DNA of 33,704 bases. It comes from a virus. The notes under the pieces were generated by a model, which was given only the letters and a program-made list of their open reading frames with translations, was not told the DNA's origin and searched no databases. The stretch lies in IMG/VR virus record IMGVR_UViG_3300006916_000171, positions 1 through 33,704 of that record; one strand, written 5' to 3'. Position numbers and translations under genes: made by a program. How positions within the stretch are numbered: the stretch's first letter is position 1; the number at the start of each line of letters is the position of its first letter. Shown here piece after piece: positions 23,201 through 30,828 of this stretch.

Positions 23201-24374
23201 TAGCTGCCATGTTTGTACCGTCAATAATGATAGCAGGTCCGTTTCCTAGTGAGATGGATTGTAGTGTAGCATTAATGGTTCCGGTATTCTCTACGTCTTT
23301 ATATGTGATAGAAGACTCTACGTTAATTGCCACATTGTCGTATCCCTCTGTGTAATCACCATATACTAGCCTATTTCCAGATATGCTCTGCGCGTTTGCC
23401 TTTAGCGGTACATTATCATACACCTTATCTATCTCTGCTGTCGAAACAGCCGGGAACATCCCATCATTAGTAAAGTCAAAGGTGGGGTTAGCCCCAGTAC
23501 CATTGTTTACTTCTCCGATTTTATAAAAGACTGTAGTCCCACCAAGACGAGCAAGGAATCGAATAGACTCAACTTCCGATCCACCGTTCTGGTAGGACAG
23601 TACAATCTTGTTATTCTCTCTCTCAAACTCCGGCTCTACAACACCAGTGCCGAATGTATTAGGATTAATTGCAATTTTAGAATACGTAGATACAGCACTT
23701 ACCTCTCCATCTTTATAGATGTATTGGTATGCAAACTGAAATGTTTTGTCTGTGACATTGTTACTTTGGACAGCAGTGTCTGTAGTATACTCAAACGTGA
23801 TTGGGGTTAGCGGTGGGGTTTTACAGACAGCAAAGAACTCATCTCTATCTGTGTCAGTGTAGTAGTTAATACCATCAGCATCCTTCCATATGTCAGAACG
23901 ATTAGCTAGAAGACGATCAACATTCATCTTTTTGGGTTCGCCCACCCCGTCTGTAAAATACACGATCGCCTCGTCGTCACCATTAAACACAACACTAGAC
24001 TCAACAAAAGAGTCAATGTTAAAACCTAGCTGGTTACCACGGTATAGTATTTTATACTTATTCAAGTCTACATCGTAAACATAAATGTGGTCTATGTTTG
24101 TAAGATTAGCCTCTGCTTTTGCAAAATAAACTACCTGCTGCTTCTTGGGTATAGCGACAGATCCGATAACCTTAAGGCTTGCCGGAGTAAAGTACACTTC
24201 GTCAGAAGAGTTCTGCTCAACATGAGCATTCCCCTTTATAGTCTTAACGATACCAGCATTGCCGTCATCGTCAGATGAAACCTGCACGTTCTCTGCATCC
24301 AACATCTCTATCGGCTTGAGAAGTTTCTCGTCCGAAGCTTTGTTGAGGTATTGTGGTACGTTCTTGATTATCAT
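20280..24374 (-). CDS. Tail nozzle / stabilization-type protein
   Basis: A 1364-aa, beta-rich protein opening MIIKNVPQYLNKASDEKLLKPI, with many repeated strand-turn units (VYYFAKAEANLTNIDHIYVYDVDL-like pattern). It also has the block FQFAYQYIYKDGEVSAVSTYS at ~220-240, which I recognise from large nozzle/stabilization proteins of short-tailed Bacteroidetes phages including crAss-like ones. These assemble below the neck adaptor and close the tail tube, like T7 gp12. The downstream half has blade-like repeats (DGDIYFKPREVLVAP, YFVDVKAQRVLRISRDG). The start overlaps the adaptor gene stop by 4 nt. The call rests on this block, size and synteny. Confidence 0.72.
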   Translation of the reverse strand: MIIKNVPQYLNKASDEKLLKPIEMLDAENVQVSSDDDGNAGIVKTIKGNAHVEQNSSDEVYFTPASLKVIGSVAIPKKQQVVYFAKAEANLTNIDHIYVYDVDLNKYKILYRGNQLGFNIDSFVESSVVFNGDDEAIVYFTDGVGEPKKMNVDRLLANRSDIWKDADGINYYTDTDRDEFFAVCKTPPLTPITFEYTTDTAVQSNNVTDKTFQFAYQYIYKDGEVSAVSTYSKIAINPNTFGTGVVEPEFERENNKIVLSYQNGGSEVESIRFLARLGGTTVFYKIGEVNNGTGANPTFDFTNDGMFPAVSTAEIDKVYDNVPLKANAQSISGNRLVYGDYTEGYDNVAINVESSITYKDVENTGTINATLQSISLGNGPAIIIDGTNMAASYGQGAIIRLKVTLSGSSGSFRISRDSPSYLFSEDYVVGSDNGNYGLGQYTGNPSTNNYVDIPYNTDKVLSATIIAGSVMTRDEILDEIETQFAATSNAVYDYTNNGVNYNATGVVTSVGSGTQSYSVGDPVEVGLDFPEIELAFTADSAYTVTNKRKIDIEFDVLKAKVHYNSGISKRLVQIDGHPLNDTRTTAASYLGVANFRYISTTNVTLAVDVKRSLEAGLSSFKTSAMHNFGIVYYDAKGRASFVQKIDGVFVGGYTDSNRSTSLGRVQINLKIKHNPPSWAKKYQIVYGGNETYSKFLQYGVAGAHYISDQDSIYLDLFPLEGKNNSYSKDKAANLDYTYQDGDMLRIISFHDSSQNRVYVDDQIYNVLGKELVTDASEVTPSRASTYVVIRDEDYSSKTYSNFNLTKVKAGSDDWGQRVMVEIVSPNTVNNDTVYYEIGEVYDITSGAHVGDITDGGYPVVQLTDGDIYFKPREVLVAPFDSSSSEYDEDDYSNYEYETFYVESSSVSDYFDSEVTSRGRPHAINEDAKQVRRRSSVTYSDPYIADSAVLSLSSFNPATANFSDFEIRHGKIDKLVDQTDRLYVFQEHKVGIVGVNRNILETLTDQNVVVSNVVFSTPNYYAGDFGSSGYPAAVVERFGMMYFVDVKAQRVLRISRDGITPISDPNMDSFFDKKFSSYLTESGKTELDIVAGYDPDNSEYVLTSKDRGSYTGFTIGYSHNKRVFTSFYSFKPDFYTHINDRFFSFKVVSVSGTQQYMWEHGAGSTYGNFYGTDYDAKISIIANANPSMVKAFQALSLEGDSVWSAVVSTSNQTTSIATGDFDERERGYYAAIPRDTSASTANYITIGIVDDVTGTAVTFDNKINRMPIPLGAALYKVDGSSLTNLNATVSSIDSSKKLTTSTALTSSEEGKTIVAKLSAKDEGDVLRDYYAKIELTNSVHNKKSELYAVNTVFVDSPMHSALSQR

Positions 24375-25198
24375 AATTTAGGAGACTGCTTAGAATTCTT
24401 GCGAATAACCTTGAGTGCTTCTTCTTTGTTAAACCTTTTTAGTCTAGAATTAGCTAGCCTGCGTTCGTTATAGTATTCCGTGCGTGCACGCATTTTCTCG
24501 TTCATAGGCACGCTTGCCTTGTGCTGAATAAGCTTGTAGTAAATATACGCACGCAACGCTTCTTCCATAAAAACATGCACGGTAGGGTTACTGCTTCTAG
24601 CTTCATCACATACATACTCCATAACCACTGTGTTTACGTGGTCATTGATACTAAGCTCAATACGACTCTGATCTAGATTGATACGGTACTCACCGCTATA
24701 CTGTCCCCCGCCAAGTCCATACAACTGACCCGCACTGTTTTCGTACAAGTAATTTCTGAACACATAAGAATCGTATCCTCTAAGAGCGTTATATTCTTGA
24801 CCGCTCTCTGTTACATCTACTCTGTCAAAAACCCCGTCAGAGTCAGAATCTATAGCATTGGCTGCAAGCAAGTCGCTGCCGGAGGTAACCTTATACTTTT
24901 GAGCAATATGCATATTTCGGTTTTCACCAAAAACATACACCAGCCCATCTGCTCCAATCACACCAATCTTAACCAAGTCTACGTAATCGTCTGGTAGCTC
25001 TACCGTATTATTATCGGTGTTTACTTTCATTTTTAACGAACGCAGCTTTTGAGATAAATCAAAACCCATTTCACGAATGCCACGAAGTGCAAACGTACGG
25101 ATCAGCGTATCTGTAGCATTGGCCACAAAGTCATCACCATCTAGGGTGATAATGAAGTCGTTAACTACCTGCTCTAAGTTTACGTAATTTCTAGCCAT
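24371..25198 (-). CDS. Neck/adaptor (tail tubular A-like) protein
   Basis: A 275-aa protein. The N-terminal helices (YVNLEQVVNDFIITLDGDDF, TLIRTFALRGIREMGFDL) are followed by VELPDDYVDLVKIGVIGADG and, toward the C-terminus, AYIYYKLIQHKASVPMNEKMRARTEYYNERR. A helical base with a LPDDYV-type strand and helical C-terminus is the usual pattern of gp11-like adaptors/ring proteins joining portal and nozzle. It sits directly before the nozzle gene and overlaps the preceding neck gene by one base (TAATG). Confidence 0.6.
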   Translation of the reverse strand: MARNYVNLEQVVNDFIITLDGDDFVANATDTLIRTFALRGIREMGFDLSQKLRSLKMKVNTDNNTVELPDDYVDLVKIGVIGADGLVYVFGENRNMHIAQKYKVTSGSDLLAANAIDSDSDGVFDRVDVTESGQEYNALRGYDSYVFRNYLYENSAGQLYGLGGGQYSGEYRINLDQSRIELSINDHVNTVVMEYVCDEARSSNPTVHVFMEEALRAYIYYKLIQHKASVPMNEKMRARTEYYNERRLANSRLKRFNKEEALKVIRKNSKQSPKL

Positions 25199-25935
25199 TA
25201 TTGTTTGTTTTTAATATCCTCCTGGCTAGCATACGTGAACACATCTTGGTCTCTCAAATTAATACCGATAAGCATTGCTATCTGAGTTACCAATTCGGGA
25301 ACATAGTGGTCCGGCAGTTCAAAGTCTACACTAGTGCTAGCGTCATAAACATGTACACCGTTTGATGTAGTGTATCCGAATGACGGAAGACTAGCGGTTC
25401 TTGCGCCAGTTGTGGGGCTAAGCCCTTCTGGGTATTTGTAGTATGTAAGTCTTAGTCGGCTTATGCTGCTAGGGAAAACCTCGATGTCGTCAGATATCAA
25501 ACCAATAGGATGTGATTCACTGGGTGCAGACAAGTCGCTCTTTAAGATATAGTCAATCTTAGATTCATCGTACAACACCTCAACGTTTACACGCGTACTC
25601 TGGCCTAACAAGATTGTTCCCCCGGAGGTCATTGATATTAAATATGCAAAGTCGTCTGGCTTGGTAAACACACCATTAGATTTTGACAAGGTTGTTGTTT
25701 TTGATAAAGAAGAAAGATCTTCCTTGATTTGATTTTCAACAGACATATGTCGGCTGCCGTCTGCTTGACGCAAACGCAGTCTTTTGCTCGCAACAATCTT
25801 ATCAAGCATTCCCTTGAACACGTTCACCTGCGCTATTTGAGCAAAGTTGTTGAACACAGATGGCGTCACAAAACCCTTTTGCTCTTTATTAGCAAGGTCT
25901 TTTAGGGTGTTATATACCGTATTAACACTAGCCAT
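25198..25935 (-). CDS. Neck / ring protein
   Basis: A 245-aa protein. The N-terminus is helical (VNTVYNTLKDLANKEQKGFV) and the centre has KPDDFAYLISMTSGG. The C-terminal third carries SISRLRLTYYKYPEGLSPT, then FELPDHYVPELVTQIAMLIGI. The PDD and LPDHY-type motifs parallel those of the adjacent adaptor-like protein, suggesting a second connector of the same collar. It is the first gene after a terminator and has its own TATATTTG element 21 nt upstream of the ATG. The precise ring position cannot be told from sequence. Confidence 0.55.
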   Translation of the reverse strand: MASVNTVYNTLKDLANKEQKGFVTPSVFNNFAQIAQVNVFKGMLDKIVASKRLRLRQADGSRHMSVENQIKEDLSSLSKTTTLSKSNGVFTKPDDFAYLISMTSGGTILLGQSTRVNVEVLYDESKIDYILKSDLSAPSESHPIGLISDDIEVFPSSISRLRLTYYKYPEGLSPTTGARTASLPSFGYTTSNGVHVYDASTSVDFELPDHYVPELVTQIAMLIGINLRDQDVFTYASQEDIKNKQ

Positions 25936-25956
25936 TTTATTACTTTTAGATACCTA

Positions 25957-25964
25957 CAAATATA
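25957..25964 (-). promoter_or_regulatory. Candidate -7 element TATATTTG for the neck-tail operon
   Basis: An exact TAnnTTTG on the minus strand, placed between the terminator (25966-25994) and the start of the 245-aa neck gene. No TTG at the canonical spacing, so the -33 element is absent or degenerate. Confidence 0.5.
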
Positions 25965-25965
25965 C

Positions 25966-25994
25966 CAAAAAGAAAGGGGCGGTTTCCCGCCCCT
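25966..25994 (-). terminator. Intrinsic terminator after the 260-aa structural gene
   Basis: On the minus strand a perfect 8-bp stem AGGGGCGG/CCGCCCCT closes a GAAA tetraloop (25975-25994), followed by TTCTTTTT. It lies about 30 nt past the stop at 26025. Confidence 0.85.
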
Positions 25995-26024
25995 CACTAC
26001 ATTAACTTTCTAGGTAGTAGTAAC

Positions 26025-26807
26025 TTATAAGTTACCAGTCTTCTGCTCTAACTCACTAAGCACCAATGCGCCTTTGTCTGTCATACAGAAACGAGTCATC
26101 ACGTCTACCGTATCTTGACCAGCTGGTGTCGATAAGATGAGCTTACTGCTATCAAACCAGTATGCACCAGTAGGGTCAGTCTTAATGATTTGATACATCT
26201 CAGCTTTCTTCACTGTAGCGCGTACCGTAACCATTGGGTTATCAAAACTTTGTAGGAATCCAGATGGATTAGATCTGGCCTGCTGTAACAAATCAAAACG
26301 AATCTCACTTGCAGGACGGTCTACATTAATGTTGTAGAACAAAGCGATAGGCACAAGCTCATCGATAGATTTATCACGAACAGCATTAACTGCATCTAAC
26401 ACCTGGAATTCTTGGCTTAGTTGCTCTTCTGCTGTCTTCTCATTGTCCACCATCTCAAATCGGTTACCCCCATTTGCAACATTACCCGGGTGTAAATCAA
26501 GGTATAGAATTAGATTGGGCTTTGTGTAAGGCACATAAAGAAGGCTATCATAAAACATGATATGCTCTCTCTTTGCAAATTGACTTTGTTCGTCTCTCCA
26601 GACAGAACGCTCGTTTGGACAATAACGCAACTCACGAACAGAGTTGGTAGATTCGTCATACACCGTTACTCCGGTTTGCGGTAGAGAATAAACAATCCCT
26701 CCTCCGCTGATGACTGTATAAATGCGATCCTTTTTCTCAAAGGATTCTTTTTCGCTGCCTGCCTTACGGCCTTTAGGTGCAGCCTTTTTTACTGTAGCTG
26801 ATGCCAT
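26025..26807 (-). CDS. Structural protein of unknown role downstream of the capsid gene
   Basis: A 260-aa protein starting MASATVKKAAPKGRKAG. The frame is open to 26870, but that extension runs through the terminator hairpin of the capsid gene and encodes an unlikely MGGGFGLPF start, so the ATG at 26807 is chosen. A basic Ala/Lys-rich N-terminus is followed by a mixed alpha/beta body (IYTVISGGGIVYSLP, HIMFYDSLLYVP, LILYLDLHPGNVANGG). It lies between the major capsid and neck genes, isolated by terminators on both sides, so it may be made at its own level. A head completion or decoration role is possible; the family is not recognised. Confidence 0.6.
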   Translation of the reverse strand: MASATVKKAAPKGRKAGSEKESFEKKDRIYTVISGGGIVYSLPQTGVTVYDESTNSVRELRYCPNERSVWRDEQSQFAKREHIMFYDSLLYVPYTKPNLILYLDLHPGNVANGGNRFEMVDNEKTAEEQLSQEFQVLDAVNAVRDKSIDELVPIALFYNINVDRPASEIRFDLLQQARSNPSGFLQSFDNPMVTVRATVKKAEMYQIIKTDPTGAYWFDSSKLILSTPAGQDTVDVMTRFCMTDKGALVLSELEQKTGNL

Positions 26808-26828
26808 TTTAGTAGTATTTAATTGAAT

Positions 26829-26866
26829 TAAAAAAAAAGATATAAAGGGGAGACCGAAGCCTCCCC
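26829..26866 (-). terminator. Intrinsic terminator after the major capsid gene
   Basis: On the minus strand GGGGAGGC-TTCG-GTCTCCCC (26847-26866), an 8-bp stem with one G-U wobble and the very stable UUCG tetraloop. It is followed after a few bases by a run of nine T. It starts 15 nt after the capsid stop. Confidence 0.88.
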
Positions 26867-26880
26867 CCATATCAGATTGA

Positions 26881-28245
26881 TTACTTAGAAATCAAAGCGT
26901 GACGGTTAGCACCACGCGTTACCAAACATACCTCAGAGCGGTAGTTGAACTGAGCGAAGTCATTACCGTCAGTGTTAGCACCTAACACAGAACCAGTAAT
27001 CCAGTGCTCCATCTCACGGCTGTAACCGTTAGAAGCTTTGTAGTTCAATTCCAACGATGGGTTGCGATCACCACTCTTAGCATCTACTACTGTAGATAGT
27101 GGAATAGCAGCACCAACGAACTCTTTTGCGTCTCCTAACAACTGTGGGTCGTTCAACAATTTCCAGTCGTGCTTGTGGAAAGTGTATCCACCACGAGTGA
27201 ATGATTTGAAACCTAGCTGTACAGCCATGTCTGAATCGTTGTTGAATGCACCGAAGTTAGCAGCCAAACCAGTAGTAGTACCACCAGCAGCAGTGTGACC
27301 TGCAGCAGCCAACATGTCGTCGATAGCCAAGTCTTGGTCGCGGTTTACGTATAGAGCGTACTCAGCGTTAGCACCTTGCTTGTCGAATTCTTTAATCAAA
27401 GAATCGAAATCGCTCAATGCAGTCATAGCACCACCAGATACGTTGATACCACGGTCAGCGATAGCAGCGAAGTAACCTTCAGAACCAGAGATACCGCTCA
27501 ATGCAGAATCTGTAGAAGTTACTTTCTGACCCAACAACATCATCATTTCACGCTTGTCCATGAAACGCTGACGAGTGTCGCCTTCGTTTTTCAAGTACCA
27601 ACGGTAATCCCCGTTACCCAAGTTAATCCAACCAATGTTGGTTGCTTGAGAACCAGAAACTTTGTAAGTCTCTTTCAAGATCATGTAGTCGTTTGTACGC
27701 TTAGTAACGTTGCTCTCGAAGAACTCACCTGGCTGGTCAGTACCTTGTGCGTACAAGTTACCAACGATAGCTATTTTACCAGAACCGATAGCGATTTGTG
27801 GTAAGTTAGCGTCTAACAAGTTCTTGATTACGAAAGACGTACCAGCTGTTACAGCAGAAACGTAAGCACGCTCACCACCAGCCAACAATACGATATCTCC
27901 TACACGAACATAAGTGTCGTTAGAACCTAGTGTTACAGTCTGAGACTTTGCTGCAGTGATTGCAGAACCAGCAACAGTGTAAGACTGGATTGGGTGTAAA
28001 CGAGTTTCTTCCCACCATTGTACTTGATCGTTAGTACCTGCAGCCTTAACAGCTCCAGTTAATTTCAAGAAACCGGTGATACCTTGATCACCGAATGTCT
28101 TTACCAACAACTCACGGTTATCCGGTTTGTTGATTTCATCGATGTAGTCTCCTAGCGCGCTGTATTTATCAATCGTTGCGCGGCGTACTACTCCTTGTGA
28201 TGGGCTATCAGCATCGCTATATGCCCCAGTAATTCCAAAAGCCAT
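26881..28245 (-). CDS. Major capsid protein
   Basis: A 454-aa protein immediately downstream of an acidic scaffold gene. It begins MAFGITGAYSDADSPSQGVV, has a domain with WWEETRLHPIQSYTVAG, a beta-rich insertion with TYVRVGDIVLLAGGERAYV, and a helix with RFMDKREMMMLLGQKV. It ends FNYRSEVCLVTRGANRHALI. Size, position and the ExxxLLG helix pattern fit an HK97-fold major capsid protein of a short-tailed Bacteroidetes phage. Unlike its neighbours it is followed by a strong UUCG terminator, as expected for the most abundant virion protein. The fold is inferred. Confidence 0.82.
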   Translation of the reverse strand: MAFGITGAYSDADSPSQGVVRRATIDKYSALGDYIDEINKPDNRELLVKTFGDQGITGFLKLTGAVKAAGTNDQVQWWEETRLHPIQSYTVAGSAITAAKSQTVTLGSNDTYVRVGDIVLLAGGERAYVSAVTAGTSFVIKNLLDANLPQIAIGSGKIAIVGNLYAQGTDQPGEFFESNVTKRTNDYMILKETYKVSGSQATNIGWINLGNGDYRWYLKNEGDTRQRFMDKREMMMLLGQKVTSTDSALSGISGSEGYFAAIADRGINVSGGAMTALSDFDSLIKEFDKQGANAEYALYVNRDQDLAIDDMLAAAGHTAAGGTTTGLAANFGAFNNDSDMAVQLGFKSFTRGGYTFHKHDWKLLNDPQLLGDAKEFVGAAIPLSTVVDAKSGDRNPSLELNYKASNGYSREMEHWITGSVLGANTDGNDFAQFNYRSEVCLVTRGANRHALISK

Positions 28246-28265
28246 AATACTTTATTTAGGCGTTA

Positions 28266-29372
28266 TTATTTAAATCTCATCAAACTGTCTCCACCTCCTA
28301 AGAGTGCGTTAACAATCTGCTCTTCAACTGGGTTGCGATCTTTAGTTTGCTGAACCGGGTTAGAGGCATCAACATTAGCTGCACGCGTAACAATATTTTT
28401 TTGTCCATCCCCCAAACCTTGTCGGTATGCAGACTGAACAATACTGTCAATATTATCAATGATAGTACGGTGTGCACTTAATGTCTCATGATCCCACTGA
28501 CCAGAGTCATCAACGTATTGATCAAAAAACTCATCAAGTCGAGCGTTCTTATCCTTTAGAGCTGAGCGGTAATTATCATCTATAGCGTATTTAAACTCAT
28601 TGCCCTTTCCTAGATCGAAATCTAAAGAGGACATGTTGTCAACTACGCCAGACATGGTATTTACCCACTGGTCATCTATAGGACTTTGAATCTCTTCTGA
28701 AGAGGCAGGCTTTTCTACCGGCAACATATATCCATTTCGGACATCGTTGATTTTGGTTCTGGCCTTATCAGCATCTATCTTGAGTTGAAGCTTAGAGTAT
28801 GAGACATCTTGTTCATCGTACATATCCTCATCCACCTTATACTTCTTCTCTAGAAGGAGGTTGATCTCATCATTAGAAAGGTTAGGGAAATCACTTGCCA
28901 ATTCTAATCGCACCACCGACATATCGTCCATTTCGGACGGATTAAGTGATTGGTAGCGAAACCAGTCTTCTGGACTACGACCCGTTTTCTCAACAAAGTC
29001 TGCAATAACCTTAACACTCTCTGGCAAAAGAATCTCTTCTTGAGCTTGAGTTTCATTCCCGAAGTTAACGTCATCCCAAGAGCCGAACTTCGTATCCATC
29101 TTTTCATTAAGATACTCTAAGAACGTAGCGTCTATATCAATGTCGTCATCTTCTGTCGAAGAACTTTGCTGCATTTGTACCGGTTCAGCTTCCGGTGTAA
29201 TATCTTCAGCAGGTTGAGCCACTGGCTCGCTTACTGGTTGTTGTGGTTCTTCAGTAGCGGTAGATTGCTCTGGTGCTGGTGAAGAATCGCTTTCAAATTC
29301 CGGAGTATCGCTAATTTCGATACCCATTGCAGAAGCCGCTGCTTCTAGTGATGATTGAACTGAACTTGCCAT
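28266..29372 (-). CDS. Capsid scaffolding protein
   Basis: A 368-aa, strongly acidic protein with a disordered Ser/Pro/Glu/Gln-rich N-terminus (~20-80) and a helical middle and C-terminus. The end is amphipathic (NPVEEQIVNALLGGGDSLMRF). No enzyme motif is seen. Acidic helical proteins encoded directly upstream of the capsid gene are the standard scaffold of T7-like and crAss-like podoviruses; the C-terminal tip would bind the shell interior. It starts the capsid transcript, with a TATCTTTG element 27 nt upstream. Confidence 0.78.
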   Translation of the reverse strand: MASSVQSSLEAAASAMGIEISDTPEFESDSSPAPEQSTATEEPQQPVSEPVAQPAEDITPEAEPVQMQQSSSTEDDDIDIDATFLEYLNEKMDTKFGSWDDVNFGNETQAQEEILLPESVKVIADFVEKTGRSPEDWFRYQSLNPSEMDDMSVVRLELASDFPNLSNDEINLLLEKKYKVDEDMYDEQDVSYSKLQLKIDADKARTKINDVRNGYMLPVEKPASSEEIQSPIDDQWVNTMSGVVDNMSSLDFDLGKGNEFKYAIDDNYRSALKDKNARLDEFFDQYVDDSGQWDHETLSAHRTIIDNIDSIVQSAYRQGLGDGQKNIVTRAANVDASNPVQQTKDRNPVEEQIVNALLGGGDSLMRFK

Positions 29373-29399
29373 ATGAATTGATTTTCAATAAATTATACA

Positions 29400-29407
29400 C
29401 AAAGATA
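29400..29407 (-). promoter_or_regulatory. Candidate -7 element TATCTTTG for scaffold/capsid genes
   Basis: An exact TAnnTTTG on the minus strand, in the 123-bp divergent gap 29373-29495. No TTG at 17-23 nt upstream; the nearest is 32 nt away. The gap is AT-rich and otherwise holds a G6 tract on the plus strand. Confidence 0.45.
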
Positions 29408-29436
29408 GATAATAAAACATTTTTTTTGCTGGGGGG

Positions 29437-29467
29437 TTGCAATTGTGAATAGAAGTTAATAACTTGT
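29437..29467 (+). promoter_or_regulatory. Weak promoter candidate for the lone rightward gene
   Basis: TTG at 29437-29439, then 20 nt, then TAACTTGT (29460-29467), a partial match to TAnnTTTG. It lies 28 nt before the ATG at 29496. It is the only rightward promoter candidate in the divergent gap. Confidence 0.3.
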
Positions 29468-29495
29468 TACCAGTTAAACTTAAAACATATGCCTT

Positions 29496-29819
29496 ATGAA
29501 GAATGTAATTCTGGTGTTAGCGGTTTTATTCGCAACACAAACTCAAGCTCAAGTATCAATCTTAGACATCCTGCCTGCAGACGTAGAGCAAGAGATTGAA
29601 GTCACTGAACTATTTGGAACTAATGATACATGTGTATACACATACCAGATTAATGCTATCGATAAGATTGACAATCTGGTGTTTGTTGAGCACAGAGTAA
29701 ACAGATTCACGAATGCGGTGGTCTACAGAATCGAAGGTACTCCTTTCAAGGTTAGACTAGTAGTACCCGACGAAGACGATGAGATTAAAGATCCGTTTAT
29801 CCGGGTATACAAAAATTGA
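29496..29819 (+). CDS. Secreted/periplasmic protein, candidate moron
   Basis: A 107-aa protein with a clear signal peptide: MKN, a hydrophobic core VILVLAVLFA, and TQTQAQ as a cleavage-type end typical of Bacteroidetes exported proteins. The mature part is about 88 residues, acidic and beta-rich (CVYTYQINAIDKIDNLVFVEHRV), with one Cys. It is the only rightward gene between 6614 and the window end, with its own possible promoter and a bidirectional terminator behind it. That arrangement fits a moron acting in the host envelope (for example superinfection exclusion), but function is not shown by the sequence. Confidence 0.7.
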   Translation: MKNVILVLAVLFATQTQAQVSILDILPADVEQEIEVTELFGTNDTCVYTYQINAIDKIDNLVFVEHRVNRFTNAVVYRIEGTPFKVRLVVPDEDDEIKDPFIRVYKN

Positions 29820-29861
29820 TTGCGGCACTGTGGTGTTAGGTTTTTTTGGTTTGTTGCAATC

Positions 29862-29894
29862 AAAAAGGGGGCCCATTCGGACCCCCTTTCTTTA
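29862..29894. terminator. Bidirectional terminator between convergent genes
   Basis: A GGGGG...CCCCC stem (29867-29886) with ATTC/GAAT loop, flanked by AAAAA on the left and TTTCTTT on the right. It can terminate both the rightward 107-aa gene and the leftward 207-aa gene. The inner pair is a G-U wobble only in the leftward RNA, so that direction is slightly stronger. Confidence 0.82.
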
Positions 29895-30518
29895 TTACTG
29901 TAGCATTATTGGATTACCATCTGCATCCTTTTTTCGTGTCGCCCCACCAACACCTGCATAACTAGCTTGATAGTTTTTAGGATTTTTCTTTCTATCGTCA
30001 GACCAATCCATAAACATCTCCTTGGCTGATATATTAGCATCTTGCAGCACGTCTTTCGTTTTAGCCATTTGCAAAACCTTATCCGGGTCTGTGCTACTGT
30101 GAACAGTTATACCGGCTTTGTCTTTCAAAAGCTTAATCGCAGCATCTACTTGGTAGAACTTATAAGCCTCTGCAGGGGTAGCGGAATACATGTTCATATT
30201 GTAGAAGTTTTCGTACTTGCCGCCTCTCATGTTTGTATCATCAAGCAAGCCTAGAAATTTCTGTTCTTGGGAGGTAAGGTCTTGGGTACGGATTTCTCCC
30301 GGGTTACCTTTTATCATTTTGCCCTTACCTTCTTTTTCTGGGTCACCAGTTGCGCCGCCTTCTTCGTATTCCGGGATCTTCGCGCCCATCTCAGCTAGAA
30401 TTGATCTAGCCATCTCTGCTTGCTTAGGGTCTTTTAGTAGAGCCTTTAGCATCCCGCCGCTAACGTACATCTCTTTCATTGCACCGCCACCGCCGTATTC
30501 TTTTTTTCCAATTTTCAT
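29895..30518 (-). CDS. Hypothetical phage protein with Gly-rich N-terminus
   Basis: A 207-aa protein. The N-terminus is MKIGKKEYGGGGAMKEMYVS, then GGMLKALLKDPKQAEMARSILAEMG, then a Gly/Lys/Glu-rich linker (~55-80) and a helical C-terminal half with NFYNMNMYSATPAEAYKFYQ. It ends in a basic Lys/Gly-rich tail. I do not recognise a function. It is a single-gene transcription unit with its own candidate promoter (30546-30572) and terminator. Confidence 0.6.
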   Translation of the reverse strand: MKIGKKEYGGGGAMKEMYVSGGMLKALLKDPKQAEMARSILAEMGAKIPEYEEGGATGDPEKEGKGKMIKGNPGEIRTQDLTSQEQKFLGLLDDTNMRGGKYENFYNMNMYSATPAEAYKFYQVDAAIKLLKDKAGITVHSSTDPDKVLQMAKTKDVLQDANISAKEMFMDWSDDRKKNPKNYQASYAGVGGATRKKDADGNPIMLQ

Positions 30519-30530
30519 AATTATGTCATT

Positions 30531-30542
30531 TGTTACGTAACA
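30531..30542. promoter_or_regulatory. 12-bp palindrome at the predicted transcription start
   Basis: TGTTACGTAACA begins 3 nt downstream of the TATCTTTG element of the 207-aa gene, overlapping the expected +1. Possible operator. Palindromes of this length occur by chance several times per window. Confidence 0.3.
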
Positions 30543-30545
30543 TCA

Positions 30546-30572
30546 CAAAGATAAAAAAGAAAAGCCCCCCAA
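30546..30572 (-). promoter_or_regulatory. Candidate promoter of the 207-aa gene
   Basis: Minus strand: TTG (30572-30570), 16 nt, TATCTTTG (30553-30546). The -33 TTG lies in the loop of the preceding terminator hairpin, and the spacing is one below the usual 17-23. Confidence 0.5.
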
Positions 30573-30584
30573 TCTGGGAGGCTT
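30552..30584 (-). terminator. Intrinsic terminator after the 57-aa gene
   Basis: Minus strand AAGCCTCCC-AGATT-GGGGGGCTT (30562-30584), a 9-bp stem with one G-U pair, followed by TTCTTTTTT. It starts 4 nt past the stop at 30588. Confidence 0.85.
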
Positions 30585-30587
30585 CTT

Positions 30588-30761
30588 TTAGTGCTGTGTG
30601 ATTACCTTAAACGGAACTTCTAGTGAAGCACCTTCGTGCTCCTTAAATTTTCCCTCATGAGGCATCAAGTAATAACGTCCTTTTTTGGTCATCCAGTGAT
30701 AACCGCTAGGTGCTTTGACGCTTACTTCCTTTTTTGGGTTTTGCTTTCTTTGAACTTTCAT
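30588..30761 (-). CDS. Small conserved-looking basic phage protein
   Basis: A 57-aa protein from the ATG at 30761 (MKVQRKQNPKKEVSVKAPSG). An upstream in-frame codon at 30785 would add 8 residues, but this ATG gives a typical start. The core is YHWMTKKGRYYLMPHEG followed by KFKEHEGASLEVPF, a pattern I associate with small proteins in Flavobacteria phages; no function is known. Its 5' end is read in another frame by the 40-aa Cys-rich ORF. Confidence 0.6.
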   Translation of the reverse strand: MKVQRKQNPKKEVSVKAPSGYHWMTKKGRYYLMPHEGKFKEHEGASLEVPFKVITQH

Positions 30762-30828
30762 CGCAACAGATATTTCTTTTTGCACACTCGCACTCCTTGG
30801 GTTCTACCGAGCACCACTTACGATCCAC
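30706..30828 (-). CDS. 40-aa Cys-rich micro-ORF (GTG start)
   Basis: An ORF too short for most callers. From GTG at 30828 it reads MDRKWCSVEPKECECAKRN, then ICCDESSKKAKPKK, ending at TAG 30706-30708. Five cysteines (6, 13, 15, 21, 22) in the first 22 residues and a Lys-rich tail look like a small metal-binding protein rather than noise. It overlaps the end of the 34-aa ORF by 11 nt and the start of the 57-aa gene by 56 nt. A +1/-1 frameshift joining it to the 34-aa ORF is an alternative. Confidence 0.45.
   Translation of the reverse strand: MDRKWCSVEPKECECAKRNICCDESSKKAKPKKGSKRQST

Noticed and set aside
26020-26035. 16-bp perfect palindrome GTAACTTATAAGTTAC spanning a stop codon
   Set aside because: About 0.5 such palindromes are expected by chance in this window, and the position gives no regulatory logic.
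26808-26870. Longer N-terminus (MGGGFGLPF...) for the structural gene after the capsid
   Set aside because: These codons lie over the UUCG terminator hairpin and T-run of the capsid gene; the ATG at 26807 is the natural start.
20280-28245. Assigning the phage firmly to Crassvirales
   Set aside because: Nozzle- and capsid-like features recall crAss-like phages, but the portal, terminase and RNA polymerase markers are not in the window and the giant protein is unlike theirs.
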